Assembly (NCBI GenBank): GCA_021323555.1
Contig: JAJONP010000117.1
Location: 1 to 6,467, forward strand
DNA: 6,467 nt
DNA from: Gammaproteobacteria bacterium
GTDB taxonomy: Bacteria; Pseudomonadota; Gammaproteobacteria; DSM-16500
Reading direction: 5' to 3'
The notes beneath the pieces were generated by a model, which worked only from the letters and a program-made list of their open reading frames with translations, made no database searches and was not told the origin of the DNA. Each line of letters starts with the position of its first letter. Position 1 is the first letter of the stretch. Positions 1 through 5,182 of this stretch are shown in pieces. The translations under genes and the position numbers were made by a program.

Positions 1-236
1 TCGATCCAAAGGACTACAAGGGTATATCAAGTGAAGAAATAGCGCAAAATATGATTGCTAGTATACATGCTGGCAGCATCTCTATCTTGCATGATGGGAG
101 TGAAATAGATCACGAAAAAGCTACCCGCCCAAGGAATACACTTGAAGCTCTTATGTCAGTTATTCCAAAACTTCAAGAATCTTTATCTTTGGTCCGAGTG
201 GATCAGATGACTCTTGAATCACAATATGGATTATAA
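1..236 (+). CDS. Polysaccharide deacetylase (CE4/NodB homology), C-terminal end only
   Basis: The reading frame is open from the left edge (first full codon at 3) to TAA at 234-236, so only the last 77 residues are visible and the start lies outside the window. The fragment begins DPKDYKGIS, continues through a helix, and then has GSISILHDGSE (visible residues 24-34). Next come a TRPRNTLEAL helix and a short VRVD strand. This is the usual end of a NodB-type deacetylase domain: the 'GsIiLLHDg' strand carries the late catalytic-pocket histidine (here H30), followed by the helix that leads to 'iip.Lk..Gy.fvtv'. Family members remove N- or O-acetyl groups from peptidoglycan, chitin-like or exported polysaccharides, usually at the envelope. 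The metal-binding Asp-His-His motif and any signal peptide would be upstream and cannot be checked. The function fits the neighbouring glycan genes, but the substrate cannot be told. Confidence 0.85.
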   Translation, partial: DPKDYKGISSEEIAQNMIASIHAGSISILHDGSEIDHEKATRPRNTLEALMSVIPKLQESLSLVRVDQMTLESQYGL

Positions 237-351
237 CACAAAAGCTATTTTATGAAAATTACCTCTTATTTGATATACGCACAACTATTTCTTAAATATT
301 AGCATTAGCATTTTATTGAGTGCTTCACAGATATCAGAATTTGTTTTTCGG

Positions 352-359
352 TTAAAAAT
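352..359 (+). repeat. Target-site duplication, left copy (TTAAAAAT)
   Basis: This octamer immediately precedes the left IS66 end. It matches the octamer following the right end (TTAAAAAC, 661-668) at 7 of 8 positions. IS66 elements duplicate 8 bp on insertion. The string is AT-rich, so some chance similarity is possible, but its exact position against both ends makes coincidence unlikely. Confidence 0.62.
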
Positions 360-380
360 GTAACCGTCCGGTAAATGGCG
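360..380 (+). repeat. Left terminal inverted repeat of the IS66 relic
   Basis: The end starts GTAACCGTCCGGTAAATGG directly after the 8-bp flank TTAAAAAT. Compared with the inverted right end (GTCACCGCTCAGGAAAGG), it shares GT.ACCG, the following C, GG, AAA and GG, with one gap on each side. This partial agreement suits an old element whose ends have drifted. Confidence 0.62.
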
Positions 381-453
381 CTATTATTCGAGTTTGATTT
401 GCATTATTTTTTGAATAACTATAAAGAGTTATACTAATGACATTTTTGGATAA

Positions 454-618
454 GGGATTTGTAAGAAAGAATGGACGGGTGGGCAGACCGCAGCTACTTT
501 CTATACCATACACGAAACTGCTAAATTAAATATAAATTATTTATGATCGGAGCAAGTTTTCGAGACATAGCAGGATTATAACTTTTCTAAAATCGCAAAC
601 CTGCTACAATGGAAACTA
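454..618 (+). pseudogene. tnpC: IS66 transposase TnpC, degraded C-terminal fragment
   Basis: Reading the frame of codon 469-471 gives EWTGGQTAATFYTIHETAK, then LNINYL, a TGA stop (544-546), SEQVFET, a TAG stop (568-570), and QDYNFSKIANLLQWKL. IS66 TnpC proteins end with a pattern like 'GRKNWlFaGS..GGe.AA.lYsLIETAKlNgv.P.aYL..VL.RI.dh...kIdeLLPWN'. The GGQTAATFYTIHETAKLN block and the final SKIANLLQWKL match this closely, in the same frame and the right order. The GICKKEW just upstream looks like GICIGRKNW with a small deletion. The fragment covers only about the last 55 residues of a protein normally near 500 residues, and it has two in-frame stops, so it is non-functional. It lies in the same orientation as the downstream glycosyltransferase. 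Confidence 0.7.
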
Positions 619-639
619 GTGCTACAAGAGTATAATAAT

Positions 640-660
640 CAACCTTTCCTGAGCGGTGAC
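640..660 (-). repeat. Right terminal inverted repeat of the IS66 relic
   Basis: Read on the minus strand from 660 the sequence starts GTCACCGCTCAGGAAAGG, the imperfect counterpart of the left end at 360. It lies about 20-40 bp after the apparent end of the TnpC fragment, the usual distance between tnpC and the right end in this family. It abuts the second copy of the target duplication. Confidence 0.6.
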
Positions 661-668
661 TTAAAAAC
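661..668 (+). repeat. Target-site duplication, right copy (TTAAAAAC)
   Basis: This is the second copy of the presumed 8-bp target duplication, directly after the right IS66 end at 660. It differs from the left copy only in its last base. The CCG that follows it mirrors the CGG before the left copy, so the empty site would have read CGGTTAAAAACCG, a short palindrome. Confidence 0.6.
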
Positions 669-690
669 CGCCTTAACTCAATTAAATGAC

Positions 691-696
691 TATAAT
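691..696 (+). promoter_or_regulatory. Candidate -10 box (TATAAT) for the GT2 gene
   Basis: A perfect TATAAT lies 29 bp upstream of the glycosyltransferase start, which would give a leader of about 20 nt containing the AGAGG ribosome binding site. No good -35 hexamer is found 16-18 bp upstream; the region at 668-673 reads CCGCCT. A TG lies two bases before the hexamer, one base off an extended -10. In AT-rich DNA this hexamer arises often by chance, so support is limited to position. Confidence 0.3.
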
Positions 697-711
697 TTTA
701 ACAATAAATAT

Positions 712-716
712 AGAGG
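712..716 (+). promoter_or_regulatory. Ribosome binding site (AGAGG) for the GT2 gene
   Basis: AGAGG lies 9 bases before the ATG at 726 and supports that start codon over later in-frame methionines. The next in-frame Met codons fall well inside the conserved glycosyltransferase fold. Confidence 0.55.
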
Positions 717-725
717 CATAGAGCT

Positions 726-1526
726 ATGATACGGCAAACGGTTAAAATTTCTGCGGTTATACCCACCTGTGACCGACCACATTATCTGTTAGAAGCGATT
801 CAATCAGTGCGTAGACAAACCTTGAAGCCTGTAGAAATTATTGTTGTTAACAATGGTAAAGCTCCTTTACCTGAGGGTAGGGTTGGGAATGACGTAGTTA
901 TCCTGAACCTAGAACCATATGTAGGTGTCTCTGCGGCAAGAAATGCAGGAGCAAAAGTTGCCAAGGGGGATCTTCTAGCTTTCTTGGATGATGATGATAA
1001 GTGGTCTAGTAGCTTTTTAGAGCATCTTAATGCTACTTTAAATACTGAAAATGCCGATTATGTGGTTGGGGATGTTTACTCGTTTAAGCATGAAGCCAAG
1101 TTCCTCGAGCATTACCACAGTTACGCGCAAAATAGCTACGGTTGGGAGCTGAGTCTGGAGGGGAAAAACCCTGGATTTGGTGGTGGAAATTTTTTGATAA
1201 AGAAAGAAGCCTTTTTGCATGTGGGCGGTTTTGATGAAAGCATTACAATGAGTGAAGATCAGGTTTTAGCCGTAGAACTTGCATTACTCGGATACAAAAT
1301 AATTGGAGAACCGAAAGCTCATTACTACATGCGTGACCATACTGAGCCAAGATTAAGAGATAAATACGTGCAATATTATTTACAATTTTATAAAAAATTA
1401 GCATACAGAATGACAATTCGACAGAAATTATTGTACCTTTTAAAAACCTATAAATTAGTTTTCAAAATTAAGGTAGTACGCATGAAAAAGAAGCTATGCG
1501 ATTTCTACACAGTCTTCCGAAATTAA
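726..1526 (+). CDS. Glycosyltransferase family 2 (GT-A fold)
   Basis: This 266-residue protein has the standard inverting GT2 layout. The first beta strand is ISAVIPTCDRP (residues 8-18), followed by EIIVVNNG (37-44). GVSAARNAGA (67-76) packs against the nucleotide, and LDDDDKW (87-93) carries the DxD-type metal and nucleotide-sugar site. GGGNFLIKKEAF (152-163) and GGFDE (167-171) precede SEDQVLAVELALLGYKI (176-192), whose E177-D178 is the usual catalytic-base region. The C-terminal 60 residues are rich in Lys, Arg and Tyr and have no clear transmembrane helix. They look like a peripheral membrane-binding tail, typical of enzymes that extend lipid-linked glycans at the cytoplasmic face. Donor and acceptor sugars cannot be inferred. 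Start is ATG with AGAGG upstream. The gene follows the IS66 relic in the same direction and converges on the minus-strand operon, with 20 bp between stop codons. The length is normal for a single-domain GT2. Confidence 0.93.
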   Translation: MIRQTVKISAVIPTCDRPHYLLEAIQSVRRQTLKPVEIIVVNNGKAPLPEGRVGNDVVILNLEPYVGVSAARNAGAKVAKGDLLAFLDDDDKWSSSFLEHLNATLNTENADYVVGDVYSFKHEAKFLEHYHSYAQNSYGWELSLEGKNPGFGGGNFLIKKEAFLHVGGFDESITMSEDQVLAVELALLGYKIIGEPKAHYYMRDHTEPRLRDKYVQYYLQFYKKLAYRMTIRQKLLYLLKTYKLVFKIKVVRMKKKLCDFYTVFRN

Positions 1527-1546
1527 AAAAGTTTTTCCGTCAGTAA

Positions 1547-2380
1547 TTACAAATGGCCGTCTGTACATGCGACCCACTTACCCTTTTTGATTTTATGACA
1601 GTCTATATGATGCATTCTTTTCGCATTCCAACCTATACCAGTAGGCTTTAGTATTTTAATATCTTCCTTGATATGCTCCTTGTAACAATCTTTCGAAAGT
1701 ATCTCTACTTGAGCCACACCTACTGATTCACCATATATTCGACTACAATCCTGAAAAAACCTAAAAATCTTGTTATCTTCCTTTAATATTCTGCCGGCTG
1801 GTCGTGAAATACCTTTGCTGTTGCTGTATATAGGATTTGCAACATGGGGGAACCAAGGCCCTTTAAGTTTTTTAGCCCAAAAAAGTGATAAACTATCATA
1901 TTGATATGGAGTAGGACAAGTGAATAACCACCAAAAACCCTTATGCTTTAAGAGTGTTGGATCAGCATGAGAGCCATTTATAAGCATTTTTTGTCGTTTC
2001 CAAATACGTGGAAAATTAATTGCCTTGTATAACACTACACCGTTCGCACCTAGCGTCTCTGGCGTCATATATATATCATTACCATCCATAAAGACAAAAG
2101 GATAAGAAAGATGAAAATCTTCCTTTAGCACGATCCCAATATACTCCCACTTGATCATATCTTTGCTTACAGCGGCACCTACTACTCCTTTGTTATCACC
2201 TTCATTCATGACTTCAAAGAATATATACCATCGCATATTTATAAATATCATAAATGGATCTGCTACTAAGCTAGCCTGCACATCTGTGACATGATCAATC
2301 GTTATAATTGGATTTCTAATACGCGAACTAGGCTTCATATTATATATTGAATTGCCTTCATATATACCTATAGACCACAT
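1547..2380 (-). CDS. GINT1 N-terminal-type beta-propeller protein (glucosamine inositolphosphorylceramide transferase-like domain)
   Basis: This 277-residue protein is made almost entirely of the domain found at the N-terminus of plant GINT1 and in bacterial polysaccharide loci, a five-bladed propeller related to family 43/32-like glycosidases. Visible signatures in order are MWSIGIYEG (1-9), VADPFMI (39-45), WYIFFEV (51-57), HLSYPFVF (90-97), PET (107-109), FPRIW (123-127), HADPTLL (138-144), WWLF (150-153), GPW (174-176), SRPAG (192-196), FQDCSRIYG (209-217), and a closing HHIDCHK...WVACTDGH. In plants the catalytic glycosyltransferase is a separate GT64 domain; no such domain is present here. 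A direct enzymatic role is therefore unproven: it may bind or hydrolyse glycan, or act in sugar transfer. It overlaps the methyltransferase gene by 13 bp and is the last gene of the minus-strand run. Start ATG is supported by a strong AAGGA site. Domain recognition is from memory of the conserved blocks. Confidence 0.8.
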   Translation of the reverse strand: MWSIGIYEGNSIYNMKPSSRIRNPIITIDHVTDVQASLVADPFMIFINMRWYIFFEVMNEGDNKGVVGAAVSKDMIKWEYIGIVLKEDFHLSYPFVFMDGNDIYMTPETLGANGVVLYKAINFPRIWKRQKMLINGSHADPTLLKHKGFWWLFTCPTPYQYDSLSLFWAKKLKGPWFPHVANPIYSNSKGISRPAGRILKEDNKIFRFFQDCSRIYGESVGVAQVEILSKDCYKEHIKEDIKILKPTGIGWNAKRMHHIDCHKIKKGKWVACTDGHL

Positions 2381-3012
2381 ACATTTTTTTCCTTTTTACA
2401 ATATATGACTATAAACTGCTCCATTCCATCCTTGTCGTATAATGTATCCGAAGCTTCTATCGAAAAGCGTTCGCCAACCATTAAAAGCAATTTTTTCCAA
2501 TCACTAAATTTTTCTAGCTTTTCCATGATCTGCACATCAACTTTTATTGCACATACGCCAGAAGGTTTAAGCATCAGGAGAAGATTATTTAAGTATGTTT
2601 CACACTGCAATTTAGAGAAATTATAATGACTCAGCACACCAAAACTAATTATAATATCAAATTCATTTGAATAACCTTCTATCAAACCAGTCATATCCAA
2701 ATTTATATAACGGTCAACATTTAAAACTGTTCTTATATCCGGATGTGACGGTAGTTTAATATCTAGTAGTGATAAAGAGCAATAATCACTAAAAATTGAT
2801 TTGATATACCGGCTATAATATTCTGCTCCAATCTCTAAAACTTTACTTCCCGGTGTAAAGTGAATAATTTTTGGTAAGACATAGAATTCATATATTCTGT
2901 CGCTACGAGTAGACCAGAAGTTTTTTATATCCTTGTCCCAATCTTGAGTTGCAAGGTCAAAAACTTTGTCTTTTAAACCCATAATATCATTGAAAGAAAG
3001 TTCGTTATGCAT
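2368..3012 (-). CDS. Class I SAM-dependent methyltransferase (divergent motif I)
   Basis: This 214-residue protein has the Rossmann-like order of a class I methyltransferase. An N-terminal helical cap includes FWSTRSDRIYEFYVLP (32-47). Motif I is VLEIGAEYYSRYI (58-70), and the acidic ribose-binding strand end is LLDIK (82-86, D84). The motif III/IV strand and turn is FDIIISFGVLSHY (118-130), and LKPSGVCAIKVD (148-159) is the typical 'LkPgG.l...' strand. The glycine-rich loop is unusual, E-I-G-A-E-Y-Y in place of E-x-G-x-G-x-G, so cofactor binding is likely but not certain. Such small enzymes in glycan loci often O-methylate sugars, but the acceptor is unknown. The start overlaps the end of the family 4 glycosyltransferase by 8 bp and its own end overlaps the next gene by 13 bp, indicating one coupled transcript. 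The gene is visibly more AT-rich than aspS. Confidence 0.78.
   Translation of the reverse strand: MHNELSFNDIMGLKDKVFDLATQDWDKDIKNFWSTRSDRIYEFYVLPKIIHFTPGSKVLEIGAEYYSRYIKSIFSDYCSLSLLDIKLPSHPDIRTVLNVDRYINLDMTGLIEGYSNEFDIIISFGVLSHYNFSKLQCETYLNNLLLMLKPSGVCAIKVDVQIMEKLEKFSDWKKLLLMVGERFSIEASDTLYDKDGMEQFIVIYCKKEKNVCGL
2390..2394 (-). promoter_or_regulatory. Ribosome binding site (AAGGA) for the GINT1_N-type gene
   Basis: On the minus strand AAGGA lies 9 bases before the ATG at 2380, inside the end of the methyltransferase coding sequence. It decides between this ATG and another ATG four bases upstream in a different frame, which does not open the conserved protein. Its location supports translational coupling across the 13-bp overlap. 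Confidence 0.6.
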
Positions 3013-3991
3013 AATTACTTTTGCTCTCTATTTCTTTTTGGTATTGCTGTACGAAATTATTAGCCATAACTCTGTAATGAAACTTATTTAAGGCTATATT
3101 CCTGCACGTATCAGGTTTTATTACATTTATCGACTCAATAGCCTGATCGTAATCATCAATATTTTTGCAGACAAACCCTACATCTTTAGTTATAATTTCA
3201 GGGCATGCTCCTTTATTGCTACAAATTACTGGAGTTCCTGACATTAATGCCTCAACCATTGATAAACCAAAAGACTCTTCAAGTTCTGTTGGAAAGATTA
3301 AGCATTTTGCCTTTGCAAGTAATTTTGCCTTCTCTATTCCCCTAATATCTCCAAGATATTCCACATCTTTGAATTGAAGGCAAAGGTTTTTTACCTTTTT
3401 TATTTTCTCATGACTCCGCGCTCCCCCTAAAACAAAAAGTGGTATACCATGCCGTTGAGACAATAAAATCGCCGTATTAAGTCCCTTTTTTTCGTCCCAT
3501 TCCATAGAGCCCATAAAGAGGAGATAATTCTCCTTCACATTGGAATATATATATTCATCTGGATCAACACCGTTAAAAACGTATCTTTCACTCCCTAAGC
3601 TGTTTGCGAGGGAACGAGATGGATAGATCCATCTTTGGTTAGGCCTTCCCCAATCCACAGTAGAAAATTTAGGATGGATATGGCATGAAATGACAAATGG
3701 TTTTTTCCAATCAACTGTTTTCCAATACTGAAGATGTTTAGAGTCCAGCATACGATGATTGATATCTACATCGAAAAAAGGCTTTTTAATTACATTTATA
3801 TCAGGCATGCAGGATTGCAGTAACCCTTCTTGCAAAAAATAAAAAAGTTCATGACCCAACTCTTTTAGCCCTCGGGCTAAAAGGTCAAAGGTCGCATAAG
3901 CCGAACCAGAAGGATGAGGTGTTGGCTCAAGACCTGCACCGATTTTTCTCTGTGCTGGGTAGTTATGACTAGAAGATAAAAGTATTTTCAA
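3005..3991 (-). CDS. Glycosyltransferase family 4 (GT-B fold), TTG start
   Basis: This 328-residue protein has the two-domain GT-B layout. The N-terminal domain opens MKILLSSSHNYPA with a PHPSGSAYATFDLLARGLKELGHE acceptor-side helix (residues 25-48). The middle has WIYPSRSLANSL (121-132) and FNGVDPDEY (139-147). The donor domain starts FMGSMEWDEKKG (159-170) and has FVLGG (186-190). Its signature EESFGLSMVE (238-247) is the EX7E motif (E239, E247), followed by ALMSGTPVICSNKGACPEI. This is the retaining GT4 pattern; the enzyme transfers a sugar from a nucleotide donor, probably onto a lipid-linked or polysaccharide acceptor in the cytoplasm. At 328 residues it is slightly short but complete. 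The first codon is TTG (3989-3991): it puts the KILLSSS strand at the very N-terminus, as expected, and AGAGAG lies 6 bases upstream. The gene starts 11 bp after the aminotransferase stop and overlaps the methyltransferase by 8 bp. Confidence 0.92.
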   Translation of the reverse strand: MKILLSSSHNYPAQRKIGAGLEPTPHPSGSAYATFDLLARGLKELGHELFYFLQEGLLQSCMPDINVIKKPFFDVDINHRMLDSKHLQYWKTVDWKKPFVISCHIHPKFSTVDWGRPNQRWIYPSRSLANSLGSERYVFNGVDPDEYIYSNVKENYLLFMGSMEWDEKKGLNTAILLSQRHGIPLFVLGGARSHEKIKKVKNLCLQFKDVEYLGDIRGIEKAKLLAKAKCLIFPTELEESFGLSMVEALMSGTPVICSNKGACPEIITKDVGFVCKNIDDYDQAIESINVIKPDTCRNIALNKFHYRVMANNFVQQYQKEIESKSNYA

Positions 3992-3997
3992 ATTATT

Positions 3998-4003
3998 CTC
4001 TCT
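3998..4003 (-). promoter_or_regulatory. Ribosome binding site (AGAGAG) selecting a TTG start
   Basis: Read on the minus strand, AGAGAG ends 6 bases before the TTG at 3991 and touches the stop codon of the aminotransferase gene. No in-frame ATG exists between this TTG and the conserved N-terminal strand, so this site decides the unusual start. Confidence 0.5.
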
Positions 4004-5145
4004 TATAGTTCCATTCTTTCTCGTATATTCTTTGCAGTCGTATTTATGATTCGGGCGGCACTTAAGAGTTTCTCTAAGTTGAGTGTCAAGGTGATCCTAC
4101 AATGGGTATCATACTGACTGAATACACACCCAGGTAAGAGAGCAACTCCATTTTGCAAAGCTTCTCTGACAAAATCGCTAGCACTACACTTACAGACACT
4201 AGATACATCGAAAAAAATGAACATTCCTCCATCACAGCTTACATCAGGAAAAACTCTGCTAAGCAAATCCAAGACTGCATCCCGCCTTTTTTTAAAAAGA
4301 GTGACTTTGCTGCTGTAATCATATCTTAAAGCTGCAGGTATTGAGTGATGCGTAATAGAAGGGGCGCTGACATATATTTTTCCTTGAATCTTTTCGATAA
4401 GAGATGCCATATGGACGGGTGCTATTGCATAACCAATCCGCCAGCCAGATGCACCATGGCTTTTTGAAAAACCTTTTAAAATAATTGCATTGTTTGTTAA
4501 ACTGGCTAATGAGCATGGTACATTGTAAGCATATGGTCCATATATCTCATCAGAAATAATAGTAATCTTCTCTCGGTCGCATAATTCGATTATTTTTTTG
4601 AGTTCTGCGTGGCTAATAACGTGACCAGTTGGATTATTGGGCGAATTCAATATTAGCAAACGCGTCTTAGAAGTAATATATTTTTCAATTTTTTCGGCGG
4701 TAATCTCAAAATTAGGGTAAGTATTGACAAATACTGGATGGCAACCTGACAATTTAATCATATCTAGATATGGAGAGAAATAAGGGTCGGGCAATAATAC
4801 ATCTTCGCCATAATCGCAGCAGGCCAGCAAACTACAATATAAGGCGCCCGTTACGCCCGAAGTGATTACTACATCAAAATCTTCTTTGTAGGCACCTAGT
4901 GCTGGATATTGCGCAGTAATATTTTTGCCTAAAATATCACGTATATATGCCTTCCCTCCTGTAGGAATATAACCATTTTGGTCGGATTCAATAGCTTCTA
5001 TAACAGCCTTCTTCATAGATGGGGGCACCTTGAAATCAGGTTGCCCTACAGTGAGGTCATAGATAATCTTGACTCTACCTGCAGAATCGATAAAGTCACG
5101 AATACCTATACATGTTATAGCAGAGAAACGTTTTGATCTGTTCAT
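4003..5145 (-). CDS. PLP-dependent class I aminotransferase (AspC-like)
   Basis: This 380-residue protein has every landmark of fold-type I, class I/II aminotransferases. DLTVGQPDFKVP (30-41) is the substrate-loop strand and YIPTGGKAYIR (59-69) the small-domain helix. TSGVTGAL (95-102) is the phosphate-binding turn, and DPYFSPY (120-126) holds the ring-stacking aromatic. NSPNNPTG (167-174) contains N171, SDEIYGPYAY (198-207) contains D199 and Y202, and KGFSKSHGASGWRIGY (224-239) has the Schiff-base lysine K228. CRITLTLN supplies R350, which normally binds the substrate alpha-carboxylate. It should move an amino group between an amino acid and a keto acid; the specific substrate is unknown. 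It belongs to the amino-acid aminotransferase group, not the DegT/DnrJ/EryC1 sugar group usual in glycan loci. It starts 37 bp after aspS with a strong AAGGGGA site. The length is normal and no key residue is missing. Confidence 0.92.
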   Translation of the reverse strand: MNRSKRFSAITCIGIRDFIDSAGRVKIIYDLTVGQPDFKVPPSMKKAVIEAIESDQNGYIPTGGKAYIRDILGKNITAQYPALGAYKEDFDVVITSGVTGALYCSLLACCDYGEDVLLPDPYFSPYLDMIKLSGCHPVFVNTYPNFEITAEKIEKYITSKTRLLILNSPNNPTGHVISHAELKKIIELCDREKITIISDEIYGPYAYNVPCSLASLTNNAIILKGFSKSHGASGWRIGYAIAPVHMASLIEKIQGKIYVSAPSITHHSIPAALRYDYSSKVTLFKKRRDAVLDLLSRVFPDVSCDGGMFIFFDVSSVCKCSASDFVREALQNGVALLPGCVFSQYDTHCRITLTLNLEKLLSAARIINTTAKNIRERMEL

Positions 5146-5150
5146 TACTT

Positions 5151-5157
5151 TCCCCTT
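5151..5157 (-). promoter_or_regulatory. Strong ribosome binding site (AAGGGGA) for the aminotransferase
   Basis: On the minus strand AAGGGGA sits about 6 bases before the ATG at 5145. It is the strongest Shine-Dalgarno sequence in the window and confirms the start at MNRSKRFSAI. Confidence 0.65.
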
Positions 5158-5168
5158 GAAGCAATTAA

Positions 5169-5174
5169 ATTATA
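5169..5174 (-). promoter_or_regulatory. Candidate -10 box (TATAAT) between aspS and the aminotransferase
   Basis: On the minus strand a perfect TATAAT lies in the 37-bp gap after the aspS stop. With a 17-bp spacer the -35 would be TTCGTA (5192-5197), inside the last codons of aspS; it shares only TT and the final A with the consensus. A start near 5162 would leave a very short leader that still includes AAGGGGA. This would let the four glycan genes be expressed apart from aspS. No terminator hairpin is visible in the gap, so read-through from aspS is equally possible. Confidence 0.33.
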
Positions 5175-5182
5175 AGAGCGAT

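Larger units (their letters stand above)
360..660 (+). mobile_element. Decayed IS66-family insertion sequence, internally deleted
   Basis: Three independent signs agree. The left end begins GTAACCGTCCGGTAAATGG, which is the type of terminus IS66-family elements have (GTAAGCG-like). The right end, read on the minus strand from 660, begins GTCACCGCTCAGGAAAGG and aligns with the left end allowing two one-base gaps. The outer flanks are TTAAAAAT (352-359) and TTAAAAAC (661-668), an 8-bp target duplication with one mismatch, and 8 bp is the IS66 norm. Between the ends, frame +1 still encodes recognisable TnpC C-terminal sequence interrupted by stops. The relic is about 300 bp, while complete IS66 elements are roughly 2-2.5 kb, so nearly all of tnpA, tnpB and tnpC is gone. 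It cannot transpose by itself. Identification is from memory of the family, without a database search. Confidence 0.72.
237..725. other. Non-coding stretch between deacetylase and glycosyltransferase genes
   Basis: This 489-bp stretch carries no intact gene. The first 123 bp (237-359) are AT-rich, with no clear hairpin-plus-T-run terminator after the deacetylase stop. Positions 360-660 are an IS66-family relic, described separately. The last 65 bp (661-725) hold a TATAAT hexamer and the ribosome binding site for the downstream glycosyltransferase. If the relic and one copy of the target duplication are removed, the original intergenic space was only about 180 bp. Confidence 0.75.

Noticed and set aside
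298..312. Tandem ATTAGC repeat
   Set aside because: Only two and a half copies of a 6-bp unit, with no associated feature and expected by chance.
415..432. Small hairpin ATAACT-ATAAAG-AGTTAT as a terminator or operator
   Set aside because: The stem is six bp and almost all A/T with no T-run, weak in AT-rich DNA. It lies inside the IS relic.
472..525. Short ATG frame MDGWADRSYFLYHTRNC
   Set aside because: It is out of frame with the TnpC fragment over the same bases and resembles no known family.
571..729. Open frame whose TGA overlaps the GT2 ATG (ATGA), looking like the 3' end of a coupled upstream gene
   Set aside because: It has no start codon. Its first part is the end of the IS66 TnpC fragment, and it crosses the IS right end and the target duplication, so the ATGA overlap is chance.
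1524..1538. A-run plus T-run between convergent genes as a bidirectional terminator
   Set aside because: AAAAAA-G-TTTTT has no GC-rich stem, so it is too weak to call as an intrinsic terminator.
2405..2626. Plus-strand open frame inside the methyltransferase gene
   Set aside because: It lies antisense to a well-supported gene with conserved motifs and has no family features or good ribosome binding site.
3165..3377. Plus-strand open frame inside the GT4 gene
   Set aside because: It is the shadow of the conserved EX7E region on the other strand, with no independent support.
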